Shown here: positions 31,147 through 38,516 of the stretch, piece after piece
Numbering within the stretch: position 1 is the stretch's first letter
How the letters are laid out: the number at the start of each line of letters is the position of its first letter
Virus record (IMG/VR): IMGVR_UViG_3300027852_000766
Location: 1-39,003 of that record
Strand: one strand, 5' to 3'
Origin: a virus
DNA length: 39,003 bases
Notes under the pieces: model-generated
Databases searched by the model: none
The model's input: the letters and a program-made list of their open reading frames with translations, nothing else
What the model was told of the DNA's origin: nothing
Program-made: the position numbers and the translations under genes

Positions 31147-31901
31147 CACACGGTCCCCACGATTTCAGAGCGACGTGGCTTTGGTGCGGTGCCTGTAAAG
31201 AACCCGCGTGGGTCAAAGTCGTCGCCGGACATGACATCGACACCCAGCACCTGAGCCTTCTCGGCCAGCTGCGCGAGGTTGACGCAAACACGCCGCGTCG
31301 ATCCATGCGACATCCGCAACAATTCGGTCTTGAGATCGGCCACAATCTGGATGCCGGGGGCATAGATCGGCGCGAGGTGGTTCAAGTCGCCAAGATCAGC
31401 GGGTTCAGCGGCGACCCAATCCAACATGCGACCGTGAACGCGCTCCCACTCTTTCAGTTTTTGCGGCAAGAGTTCCTCGCCGATCAGGATGACCGGCGCT
31501 TGCGACCCCTCGTAGATGTCGCGCACGATCTCGATCATCCGACGCGCAATCAGGTGGTCGGCTTCGTCAATGATCAAGGGCACGCCCAGCACCGCCAGCT
31601 GTGCAGAAATCTGATCGACCAGATCGGCGGTGTTGCCTTTGGCGGGCAGACCCAGTTCGGCCAAGACGGCCTTGCACAGGTTCTTCTTGGTCCAGCTGGA
31701 TTTGCACTGCACAAGAACCGCTTGGAACTTATTGGCCGCATAGATCGCCGCCGTCGATTTTCCGAACCCCGACCAGCCATAAAAACAAGCCATTCCGGGC
31801 AAGCCCAGCGGGCGGTTTTGCACACGGTCAATCAAGGCGGTCAGTGCCGCTACGTTCCGCAAGGGTGCCACGCTATTGTAAAGCCGCGCCTCGTCTGTCA
31901 T
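31146..31901 (-). CDS. MuB-like ATPase (transposition target protein)
   Basis: The 251-residue AAA+ protein has Walker A GWSGFGKST (42-50) and Walker B VPLIIDEADH (Asp112, Glu113). It is similar in kind to MuB, which binds target DNA and activates MuA. A good AAGGAG lies 8 nt before the ATG. It follows the transposase gene after a 59-nt gap. It is shorter than Mu MuB (312 aa), lacking part of the N-terminal region. Confidence 0.92.
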   Translation of the reverse strand: MTDEARLYNSVAPLRNVAALTALIDRVQNRPLGLPGMACFYGWSGFGKSTAAIYAANKFQAVLVQCKSSWTKKNLCKAVLAELGLPAKGNTADLVDQISAQLAVLGVPLIIDEADHLIARRMIEIVRDIYEGSQAPVILIGEELLPQKLKEWERVHGRMLDWVAAEPADLGDLNHLAPIYAPGIQIVADLKTELLRMSHGSTRRVCVNLAQLAEKAQVLGVDVMSGDDFDPRGFFTGTAPKPRRSEIVGTV

Positions 31902-31960
31902 TTTGAAGTCTCCTTACTGGTCGTTACGCCGGGGGCGTTGCACCGCCCTCGGCGATCTCT

Positions 31961-34063
31961 TCATCCGAAATACGCATCCCCGAAGTCCGACCAGAGCGTG
32001 CGCTCTGCGCGGTATTCGGCGGTGGATTGATAGCCGGTCAGCCATTTTGTCTGCTCGGCCGTGATGCTCTCTCCGGCCTCCAACATCTGCTCCAGATCAA
32101 GCGCCCGCTTGAACCGCTCGCGCGGGGTCTCTGTCGGTTTGGGCGCTGTGCGGCGGGCCGACAGATCGGTCACCAACGCTGCCTGTGCCGCGTCCAGTGC
32201 CGTGTTTGGAGCCACGTTTGGTGCGGTGGCTCTTGGCTTGACCGAAGGCACCAACTTGACCACTTTGGATTGCGGCTTTGACGCAGGCTCCAATCCGGCA
32301 ACCACGTCCAGATCAACGCCCAACTCGCGGGCGGTCAGGTTGCGGTGCGCCTTGAGGGCCTTGCGCTCTGCCTTGAGCCAATCGCCACGCGCTTTGGCGT
32401 GCGACCGCGCATCCACGACCGACATGAAGCCCGCCGCGACTTTGCACGCAGCCTCGCCCAAATAGCGGTTGTCGGCGCTGTAAACAAAGATCCCGGCCTG
32501 CAGGTCTGCGGGATCAAACCGCGCAATCACACGCTCGCCCGCGATGTCGTGCATCCAGTCTGACCAGTACTCATTGCCAGCGAATTTAAGCAGACCCGAG
32601 GAGGAATGCGCGCGCAGAAGTTCACTGCCCATCAGCCACAGGCGGCGCTGCGCCTCGGTGGCCTTGCGGATCGGCGCTCGCTCATAGCTCTCTGCAAAGA
32701 CCTCGGCAAAGGATCGGCCATAGGCCACCTCGGAACGCCGACCTTGGCGCATATTGTGCTCTTCGATGCCCTCGCCAACGACCCGCAGGAAGGTGTCAAA
32801 AGGAATGGCGCGGCTGCCGTAGTCTTCGGGCTTGGCGTCGGGCCGGTTGCCGGTCCATGCGCCATCAAAGCGCGGGTCCTTAGCGATGGCATCGCACATA
32901 TCGCGAAACGCCCGCTCAATCGGCTTTGACTGACCGGCGTAAGGCGTGGCCCAATGGATCTCGCAGCCCAGTGAGACGAACAGACCCGGAAGATCGTCTT
33001 CGCGTACCTTGAACCGGAACCGCGTCTTCGCGCCGCCGGTGATCATCTTGGCCGCGAACTCGCGTCCGTTGTCCAAAAGCACGTGTTCGGGAATGCCCCA
33101 GTCTTCGACCATATCGCCCGCCGCCAGCTTCACGCTGTGCGAATTGGCGGTCAGGTCCAGACGCCATGACAACACGCGACCCGAATAGACGTCTTGGAAC
33201 GCCACCATCTGCGGGCGCACCGGCGTGTCGATCCCCGGCCATTTCACGAACACGTCGAACCGGTGATAGTCGCCGTTTACCACTTCCAGCGCATGCAGCG
33301 CGGTCTTGTCACGGGTCTGCGGCGGATAAAGGCGCTTGAGCGCGTCGATACCCTTGCGGGCCAGCACTTGCACAGGCTGGCTCACACGTTCGTCCAGACG
33401 CCGCCTCAGAGTGCGCTCTGGCGCGACTTCCCATCGCTTGTCGCGGGCGACCATCACCGCGCGGCGATAACAGCTCGAGAACGATGGTCCGGCCTTGCGC
33501 AGATAATCCGACCTGATCCAGTCATAGAAAGCCTCGTCAAATTCGCGCTTGGTGGCCTTGCGGGCAGCCGCGCGGTGGCGCGGTGCCAAGGCTGGAAGCC
33601 GGTCGTCGGCGCGAACGCCCTCAACCATGCCAAGCCAGTTCCACAAGGTCCGTGGTGAGACGCCTTCGGCGGCTGCAACTTCGCGCACGGCCAAGTCACG
33701 CGACAGATGCACCTCCAATGCCTCGACCGACTGCACACACCGCAGGCGCACTCGCGTGCGGCACTGCACCGCGATGGGCAGACCTTCAAACCATTCCCAC
33801 ATCTCGCCCCGATCCGGCGCAGGTGCGGGCGCACTCGCCACGGCCAGCATGGCTTTGCGTGCGGCCAGCGGTAGCGCCGTCCAATGATATTCCCAGCCGC
33901 CCCCACGGCCCGAGCGACGACGCGCAAGCGCCGGGTTTGCCCGCAGATTGATGCGCTTCACCCAGCGATCAATGCTCTGCTGTGTGCCAGGCATATCCGG
34001 CAATCCGGCATTGGCCAGCTCGTTGGCCGTCCACCAGAGTTGTGTGGGGGCGAGGTCTGTCAT
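31961..34063 (-). CDS. MuA-like DDE transposase
   Basis: The 700-residue protein has an N-terminal Mu DNA-binding domain (LWWTANELANAGLPDMPGTQQSIDRWVKRINL), HTH repeats, and a catalytic core with Asp265 (VVNGDYHRFDVFVKW), Asp331 (VLLDNGREFAAK) and Glu383 (YAGQSKPIERAFRDM), matching the DDE of MuA. The domain GRRSEVAYGRSFAEVFAESYERAPIRKATEAQRR follows, then a C-terminal region for MuB contact. It carries out strand transfer for integration and replication. The start overlaps the ParB-like stop by 4 nt. Confidence 0.97.
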   Translation of the reverse strand: MTDLAPTQLWWTANELANAGLPDMPGTQQSIDRWVKRINLRANPALARRRSGRGGGWEYHWTALPLAARKAMLAVASAPAPAPDRGEMWEWFEGLPIAVQCRTRVRLRCVQSVEALEVHLSRDLAVREVAAAEGVSPRTLWNWLGMVEGVRADDRLPALAPRHRAAARKATKREFDEAFYDWIRSDYLRKAGPSFSSCYRRAVMVARDKRWEVAPERTLRRRLDERVSQPVQVLARKGIDALKRLYPPQTRDKTALHALEVVNGDYHRFDVFVKWPGIDTPVRPQMVAFQDVYSGRVLSWRLDLTANSHSVKLAAGDMVEDWGIPEHVLLDNGREFAAKMITGGAKTRFRFKVREDDLPGLFVSLGCEIHWATPYAGQSKPIERAFRDMCDAIAKDPRFDGAWTGNRPDAKPEDYGSRAIPFDTFLRVVGEGIEEHNMRQGRRSEVAYGRSFAEVFAESYERAPIRKATEAQRRLWLMGSELLRAHSSSGLLKFAGNEYWSDWMHDIAGERVIARFDPADLQAGIFVYSADNRYLGEAACKVAAGFMSVVDARSHAKARGDWLKAERKALKAHRNLTARELGVDLDVVAGLEPASKPQSKVVKLVPSVKPRATAPNVAPNTALDAAQAALVTDLSARRTAPKPTETPRERFKRALDLEQMLEAGESITAEQTKWLTGYQSTAEYRAERTLWSDFGDAYFG

Positions 34064-34914
34064 CCCAGCGATCCCTCGTACATCAGCGCCTCAAGAACGG
34101 CACCGTGATCGCGCACGAACCGGCGACGCGCCTCCTTCGGGGCACGAGACCAAGCGGCTTTAAGTGCCTTCAAAGCGGTTTCAACGGGGTCTTGAACCGG
34201 TGCCGCGATGCCTTGCGATACCTTGTAGCCGCGCCGCGCTTCGGATGCGGTTTTGGCGCGGCCTTCGGACAGAGCGCCGACGACCTCATAGCGTTCAACC
34301 GTCTCGCCGATCTTGGCGATCTCGCCCAAGTCCTTGAGCGAGACTTGGCGCGGGGCCTTGCGCAGCATCTGAATATCGCGCGGATCAAGGGTCGATCCAG
34401 CTGCAATCAGGCGCCGCACATGCCGGTCGGTCATACCGAATTTTTCGGCAGTCGCGGCGGCAAACGATCCAACGGACATCGTGTCCGTTTGATTTTGAAA
34501 GCCCACGCTCTTTCGGTCTCCGCCTTGCTTGGTCTCAGGATGCAACCGCTCATAGACCCGCTTGCGCTCCGCCAAGAAAAGTGCCGTGTCGAGCGGGTTC
34601 AGCTCGGCTCCGGCGATATTGTCGTCGATCTCCATCAGCCGCGACCAATCGTCGGTCACATCGGCCCAGACCTTCGCTTCGATCTCGTCCCAGCCCAATC
34701 GCTTAGCGGCTTCCAGTCGGTGACCGCCCGCGATCAGCACCAATGCACCGCCCTTTTTCTGGCGCACGTGGATCGCATCTTTCATGATGCCGGTCTCGGC
34801 AATGGACGCCAGCAGGCTTTCCACGCCAGCCTCAGAGACAGGGCGCAAACGGCCAGCCGCCTCGATCTCGGCGACCTTTACGCGGTCGATCTTTGTCAGC
34901 CTTGGGTCAGCCAT
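34060..34914 (-). CDS. ParB/Srx-fold nuclease-like protein
   Basis: The 284-residue protein has a ParB-N domain: VESLLASIAETGIMKDAIHV, LIAGGHRLEAAKRLGWDEIEAKVW with GGHR (63-66) in place of GERR, and then an HTH region (SVGSFAAATAEKFGMTDRHVRRLIAAG). Such proteins bind NTP and DNA. Its place directly before MuA suggests a role in phage DNA handling or regulation. A TTG two codons upstream is possible, but the ATG at 34914 is preferred. Confidence 0.88.
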   Translation of the reverse strand: MADPRLTKIDRVKVAEIEAAGRLRPVSEAGVESLLASIAETGIMKDAIHVRQKKGGALVLIAGGHRLEAAKRLGWDEIEAKVWADVTDDWSRLMEIDDNIAGAELNPLDTALFLAERKRVYERLHPETKQGGDRKSVGFQNQTDTMSVGSFAAATAEKFGMTDRHVRRLIAAGSTLDPRDIQMLRKAPRQVSLKDLGEIAKIGETVERYEVVGALSEGRAKTASEARRGYKVSQGIAAPVQDPVETALKALKAAWSRAPKEARRRFVRDHGAVLEALMYEGSLG

Positions 34915-34916
34915 GC

Positions 34917-35243
34917 TCAAACCCCCGCCGCACGGCGCGGTTTGCGGCCGTCTTGGCTTCCGGCAAATCCGGTGCCTGCCATAGGATCAGCAGACCCGCG
35001 ACAACGGGCACACAGCCGATTGTGAAAACCTTCGGAATGAAACTCGGTGCGGCAGCACATGCAGGCACGGGTCCGGCCATTTCCATCGGCGGCTGCTTGC
35101 AGAGCATCACACTTTTTCTCGGCGAGGCTCTTGTAGCCTGGACCAAAGACGCAATGGCCGTCTGGGTCGATGACAACATACGCCCCGTCTTGTTGCATCA
35201 CGCGGTGGCGGTTGCTTGGTTTTGGCAGGTTGCAATCTTTCAT
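34917..35243 (-). CDS. Small zinc-ribbon protein
   Basis: The 108-residue protein begins MKDCNLPKPSNRHRVMQQDGAYVVIDPDG and contains CMCC...CARC (about residues 61-83), a likely zinc ribbon. No family is recognised. The ATG at 35243 overlaps the upstream small gene by 4 nt. The same frame extends further upstream, but that part covers the small gene. Confidence 0.72.
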   Translation of the reverse strand: MKDCNLPKPSNRHRVMQQDGAYVVIDPDGHCVFGPGYKSLAEKKCDALQAAADGNGRTRACMCCRTEFHSEGFHNRLCARCRGSADPMAGTGFAGSQDGRKPRRAAGV

Positions 35244-35362
35244 TGCAGCACCGCCCCGGCGACCAAGCTGCCCCATAGCATCGCCAAAAGGCACAGCGCA
35301 CCGATCAGGTCGCCCAGCCAGTGGGTTTCAAGCGCCCGTAGCGCCCGCATGATCCGTGTCAT
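35240..35362 (-). CDS. 40-aa membrane peptide
   Basis: The frame encodes MTRIMRALRALETHWLGDLI and then GALCLLAMLWGSLVAGAVLQ, a single TM helix with a basic N-terminus. ATGA overlaps at both ends support it as a true gene. It is in the early operon right after the Cro/Ner-like gene. The role is unknown; superinfection exclusion or membrane signalling is possible. Confidence 0.68.
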   Translation of the reverse strand: MTRIMRALRALETHWLGDLIGALCLLAMLWGSLVAGAVLQ

Positions 35363-35673
35363 ACGTCACCTCCATCGTCTAAAATTGCGTCAATCATGTC
35401 GTCGCGCACCGCGACCTCGATCAGCCGGTTCGCCAAGTTTGCGGCCGTGCTGATCGGGCGCGGAATATTGCGCGGCCATTCAAGGTCGTCAGGCCAGCGG
35501 GCGGAAAACCCCCGCAGCGCCTCATTGTAAGTGTCTACGCGACAGCCCTTGCCCTCGCTCAGACGCTTGAACAGTCGCGTGTGGACGCCGCACCATCTGG
35601 CGATGGTCATTTCGGACCGCCCAACATGAGCGGCAAAGGCAGCGGCAAGCTGTGTGAGGTGGTTCGTTTCCAT
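35359..35673 (-). CDS. Cro/Ner-like early regulator
   Basis: The 104-residue protein is the first of the early operon. It has a helix-turn-helix at residues 8-35 (LAAAFAAHVGRSEMTIARWCGVHTRLFKRL). The position opposite the repressor fits Ner/Cro. The ATG at 35673 falls where transcription from the promoter at 35680-35707 would start, so the mRNA is probably leaderless. Confidence 0.8.
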   Translation of the reverse strand: METNHLTQLAAAFAAHVGRSEMTIARWCGVHTRLFKRLSEGKGCRVDTYNEALRGFSARWPDDLEWPRNIPRPISTAANLANRLIEVAVRDDMIDAILDDGGDV

Positions 35674-35679
35674 ACCGGC

Positions 35680-35707
35680 ATTATGGAAATATTACACTAC
35701 ATGTCAA
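35680..35707 (-). promoter_or_regulatory. Early lytic promoter
   Basis: On the minus strand TTGACA (35702-35707) and CATAAT (35680-35685) are separated by 16 bp, close to a full sigma70 consensus. The start point predicted 6-8 nt on is at or next to the ATG of the Cro/Ner-like gene (35673). Operator-like repeats cover the spacer and the upstream side. Confidence 0.8.
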
Positions 35708-35787
35708 TGGGAATATTGCACCAATCGGAAACGAACTATTTCCACCTTGCCCAACTTGTGCAAAATGCAAAGGCGGTGTAATTTTCC
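35685..35787. promoter_or_regulatory. Operator region with three GGAAA-type elements
   Basis: GGAAATATTACAC (35685-35697), GGGAATATTGCAC (35709-35721) and the inverted GGTGTAATTTTCC (35775-35787) share the pattern GGRAA-ATTRCAC. The first lies within the early promoter, the second just upstream of it, and the third across the putative repressor -10 box. This suits repression of the lytic promoter and autoregulation by the S24 repressor. Confidence 0.75.
35756..35782 (+). promoter_or_regulatory. Putative repressor promoter
   Basis: TTGTGC (35756-35761) and TGTAAT (35777-35782) are separated by 15 bp. The -10 box is 8 nt before the repressor ATG, so this mRNA may also be leaderless; no Shine-Dalgarno sequence lies at the right distance. 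The match is weaker than the early promoter. Confidence 0.45.
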
Positions 35788-35790
35788 ACC

Positions 35791-36462
35791 ATGTTGAACG
35801 CTTCCGAGATATATGAGCTGATTGAAACGAGGCGGCGTGAGCTAGGTCTCAGCCAAGCTGCGATTGGGCTGATTGCGTTTGGCAAAGAGGACAACACCGC
35901 AATCCAGAGCATCAAGAAAGGCTCGGCACCCTCGGTCGAGCGCATGGCGGCAATCGCAAAAGCTTTGGACTTAGACTTCTATTTGGGGCCACGACGAGAT
36001 CCGCATGCGCCACCTCCAGCCCCCATCGAGATTGACGCGCAAGAATTTGCCACTGTGCTGCGCGTCGATGCCGAGGCCAGCGCCGGTCCAGGTAGGCTGA
36101 ACGGCGACGCCCAGGTCATTGGCTCTCTTGCGTTTCGGCGCGATTGGCTGCGGGATCATGGCGTGAAGCCAGACAACGCTCTGCTCGTCACCGTGACGGG
36201 CGATAGTATGGAGCCGCGTATCACCGCCGGGGATCTGGTGCTCGTGGACCTGTCGCCGACGGCCATCGAGAACGGCCATCTCTACCTCTTCAACGATGCC
36301 GACGGCGAAACCCGGATCAAACGCCTCCACCGCCTTGGCGCACGCACCGTGGCATTGGTTTCCGACAACCCAGACCATCCACCCGAACTGCGCAGCGGCG
36401 TCGACGCCGAGCGCATCAAAGTCCTTGGCCAAGTGATTTGGTCCGGACACAACTGGGCGTAG
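35791..36462 (+). CDS. Phage repressor, S24 (LexA-like) type
   Basis: The 223-residue protein has an N-terminal HTH (IETRRRELGLSQAAIGLIAFG, residues 11-31) and a C-terminal S24 peptidase: LLVTVTGDSMEPRITAGDLVLVDL with Ser139 and Lys177 (DGETRIKRLH) as dyad. It keeps the prophage silent and probably cleaves itself when RecA is activated, giving SOS induction. Mu itself uses a different repressor, so this phage links its transposition to DNA damage. Confidence 0.93.
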   Translation: MLNASEIYELIETRRRELGLSQAAIGLIAFGKEDNTAIQSIKKGSAPSVERMAAIAKALDLDFYLGPRRDPHAPPPAPIEIDAQEFATVLRVDAEASAGPGRLNGDAQVIGSLAFRRDWLRDHGVKPDNALLVTVTGDSMEPRITAGDLVLVDLSPTAIENGHLYLFNDADGETRIKRLHRLGARTVALVSDNPDHPPELRSGVDAERIKVLGQVIWSGHNWA

Positions 36463-36770
36463 AATTGCTGCTTTCGGCTCATAGCAGACATTGACCAAGA
36501 GTTGAGCAGGCTACAGTGCGCTCTCTACCATAGCTGCCGTTTATGACAGGGCGACAATCTGATGGCTTGAACGACCGTAGCGCTTGGCAAGCTGTTGACC
36601 CCGCTGAACTTGCTAGAAAAAACACATTTCCAATCGAGCCGAGCTTGGTTAGGGTTTCAATCAACTTAGAATTGATTGGCAAGAAGTTTCACTATGAGGC
36701 TACGAAACCTGCCAAACCAGACGCGTGATATTTTGACGCATTGCATTGCCTGCTGACCACCGGAGCACCC
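36463..36770. other. Intergenic stretch between repressor and OLD gene
   Basis: No convincing gene is seen. One 61-codon frame (36543-36728) lacks a ribosome binding site and recognisable motifs. Short inverted words (GCTGCT...AGCAG, near 36465-36486) could terminate the repressor mRNA. The phage end on the repressor side could lie here if the OLD gene is host DNA. Confidence 0.5.
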
Positions 36771-38516
36771 ATGCCAACTCACCTCAAAGCCCTTTCGTTG
36801 CAGTTCTACCGGGGGATTGGTCCAGACAAGCAAGTTATCGGGCCGTTTTCAGAAATGAACCTGTTCATCGGTGCCAACAACTCCGGAAAATCAACTGTTT
36901 TGAACTTCATTCGAGATAGGCTTCCGTTTGTCAAAGACGCAAAACAAACTCAGCGGCTCGGCCCCGCAGAAGACTTCAGAGGTGAAGTGACGGGTGCTCT
37001 GACTGCCGCAGTTGGAGTTCCGGTGGCTGAATTCATTTCTCGCGTTGAGCATCGTTGGGGAGGCTTTCATCAGCGATCCGATTTGCTGGGGATGATTGAA
37101 ACTATTGTAGAAAGCCTGTCCATTTATGGTTTTGTTTGGGTTGCTGCGGACATCGGAGAAGACAGTCGTTTCGAACCGGATTTTGATGTTTCCCAGCTCA
37201 CCGGGCTTTTCGATGACAAAGCCTGGAACGTCTTGTGGCAGAGGCTAACCGATCGGCGCGGGGGCGGGGTGGATAGCTGGGTAAGGGAAACTTTGGCGTA
37301 CATTCTCAGGGCACAAGTCGTTGCATTCCCTCATGTCGCCCATATTCCTGCTGAGCGAGATTTGGGGGAAGGAGCCACTGGCTTTCAAATACGCAACGAA
37401 AAGACACTCATTGACGAGTTGGCAGAACTACAAAGCCCGGATCATGATCGACGTGAAGACAGATTGTTGTTCGACAATCTTACAAAATTCGTTCGGGTTG
37501 TGACGGGCAAGGACGACGTGACGATAGAGGTTCCTCACGACAGAAAGCACGTTCTGGTCCACATAGACAATAAGGTGCTTCCATTGTTTCGGCTTGGAAC
37601 CGGTATTCAAGAAGTCATTCTAATCGCGGCATTCTGCACCATCCATGACAACGTAATCGTTTGCATAGAAGAACCGGAAATCCACCTGCACCCAGTACTG
37701 CAGCGCAAGCTTATCCGTTACCTTAGAGAATTCACCAACAACCAGTATTTCATCGCGACGCACTCTGCCGCGTTTATCGACACGCCCGATGCCTCAGTAT
37801 TCCGGGTTGAGAATGACGGAGTACAATCGCGAATAACATCGGCCATTCATCGAGGCGATCTGAAGCAAATATGTGATGATCTAGGGTACCGTGCCTCGGA
37901 TATTCTACAGTCAAATGCGGTGGTTTGGGTCGAGGGACCTTCCGACCGCATTTACGTGCGCCATTGGCTAAAAGATCTTGCGCCTGAACTAACTGAAGGT
38001 ATTCACTATACCATCATGTTCTATGGCGGCGCTTTGGTTCGCCACTTGGGGGCGAATGAAGTAGTTGATGAGGAAAGCCTGAAAGAGTTCATAGACTTGC
38101 GAGCGCTGAACCAAAACATGGCGATAATCCTCGACAGCGACAAAGATCGTCCGAGGGCCAGGCTGAAACCTGCCGTGAACCGCCTAAAGGAAGAACTCTC
38201 TGCCGGGCGCGGGTTAGTTTGGATCACGAAGGGGCGCGAAGTCGAAAACTATGTAGACCCTAACCTCTTGCACGAGGCGCTAAAGGATATTCATTCATCC
38301 TCTTACAAGGGTGCCGATAAAACCGGCCCGTATGACCACGCCTTCTATTTCGAACGGAAAAAACCGGACCGCAATGGCAACACGATTTACAAGGCGGCAG
38401 ACAAGGTGAGAGTTGCTGGGTATGTGTCTAAGAAATCGGCCAACCTAGACATTCTCGATTTGAAAGCACGAACTCGCGAGTTGGTCGAAATGATCCAAAA
38501 AGCAAATGGTCCGTAA
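36771..38516 (+). CDS. OLD-family ATPase/TOPRIM nuclease (defence-type)
   Basis: The 581-residue protein has an ABC-type ATPase: GANNSGKST (34-42), CIEEPEIHLHP (about 298-308) and ATHSA (about 329-333). It is followed by a TOPRIM domain: VVWVEGPSDRIYV (Glu388) and AIILDSDKDR (Asp455, Asp457). This is the OLD nuclease layout, used against phages by P2 OLD and Gabija GajA. No UvrD-like GajB follows, so it is probably a single-gene OLD. The ATG at 36771 has GGAG 7 nt before it. GC is low (27 of 60 bases at 36841-36900), pointing to separate acquisition. Confidence 0.92.
   Translation: MPTHLKALSLQFYRGIGPDKQVIGPFSEMNLFIGANNSGKSTVLNFIRDRLPFVKDAKQTQRLGPAEDFRGEVTGALTAAVGVPVAEFISRVEHRWGGFHQRSDLLGMIETIVESLSIYGFVWVAADIGEDSRFEPDFDVSQLTGLFDDKAWNVLWQRLTDRRGGGVDSWVRETLAYILRAQVVAFPHVAHIPAERDLGEGATGFQIRNEKTLIDELAELQSPDHDRREDRLLFDNLTKFVRVVTGKDDVTIEVPHDRKHVLVHIDNKVLPLFRLGTGIQEVILIAAFCTIHDNVIVCIEEPEIHLHPVLQRKLIRYLREFTNNQYFIATHSAAFIDTPDASVFRVENDGVQSRITSAIHRGDLKQICDDLGYRASDILQSNAVVWVEGPSDRIYVRHWLKDLAPELTEGIHYTIMFYGGALVRHLGANEVVDEESLKEFIDLRALNQNMAIILDSDKDRPRARLKPAVNRLKEELSAGRGLVWITKGREVENYVDPNLLHEALKDIHSSSYKGADKTGPYDHAFYFERKKPDRNGNTIYKAADKVRVAGYVSKKSANLDILDLKARTRELVEMIQKANGP

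Larger units (their letters stand above)
653..38516. mobile_element. Mu-like transposable prophage with P2-like tail (approximate limits)
   Basis: The block has a repressor diverging from an early operon with MuA- and MuB-like proteins, GemA, a Mor-like activator, Mu-type head genes and a P2-type contractile tail. All phage genes except the repressor are on the minus strand. The limits given are only the outermost plausible cargo genes: the Beta-family gene on the left and the OLD-family nuclease on the right. I could not identify the terminal TG/CA dinucleotides or the 5-bp target duplication with confidence. If the OLD gene or the left three-gene cassette is host DNA, the true prophage is shorter, about 2640-36500. 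Confidence 0.85.

Noticed and set aside
33982-35025. 347-codon plus-strand open frame opposite the ParB-like and transposase genes
   Set aside because: It is antisense to genes with clear families, has no recognisable motif, and is expected from GC-rich codon bias.
36543-36728. 61-codon plus frame before the OLD gene
   Set aside because: No ribosome binding site or motif; the region looks non-coding.
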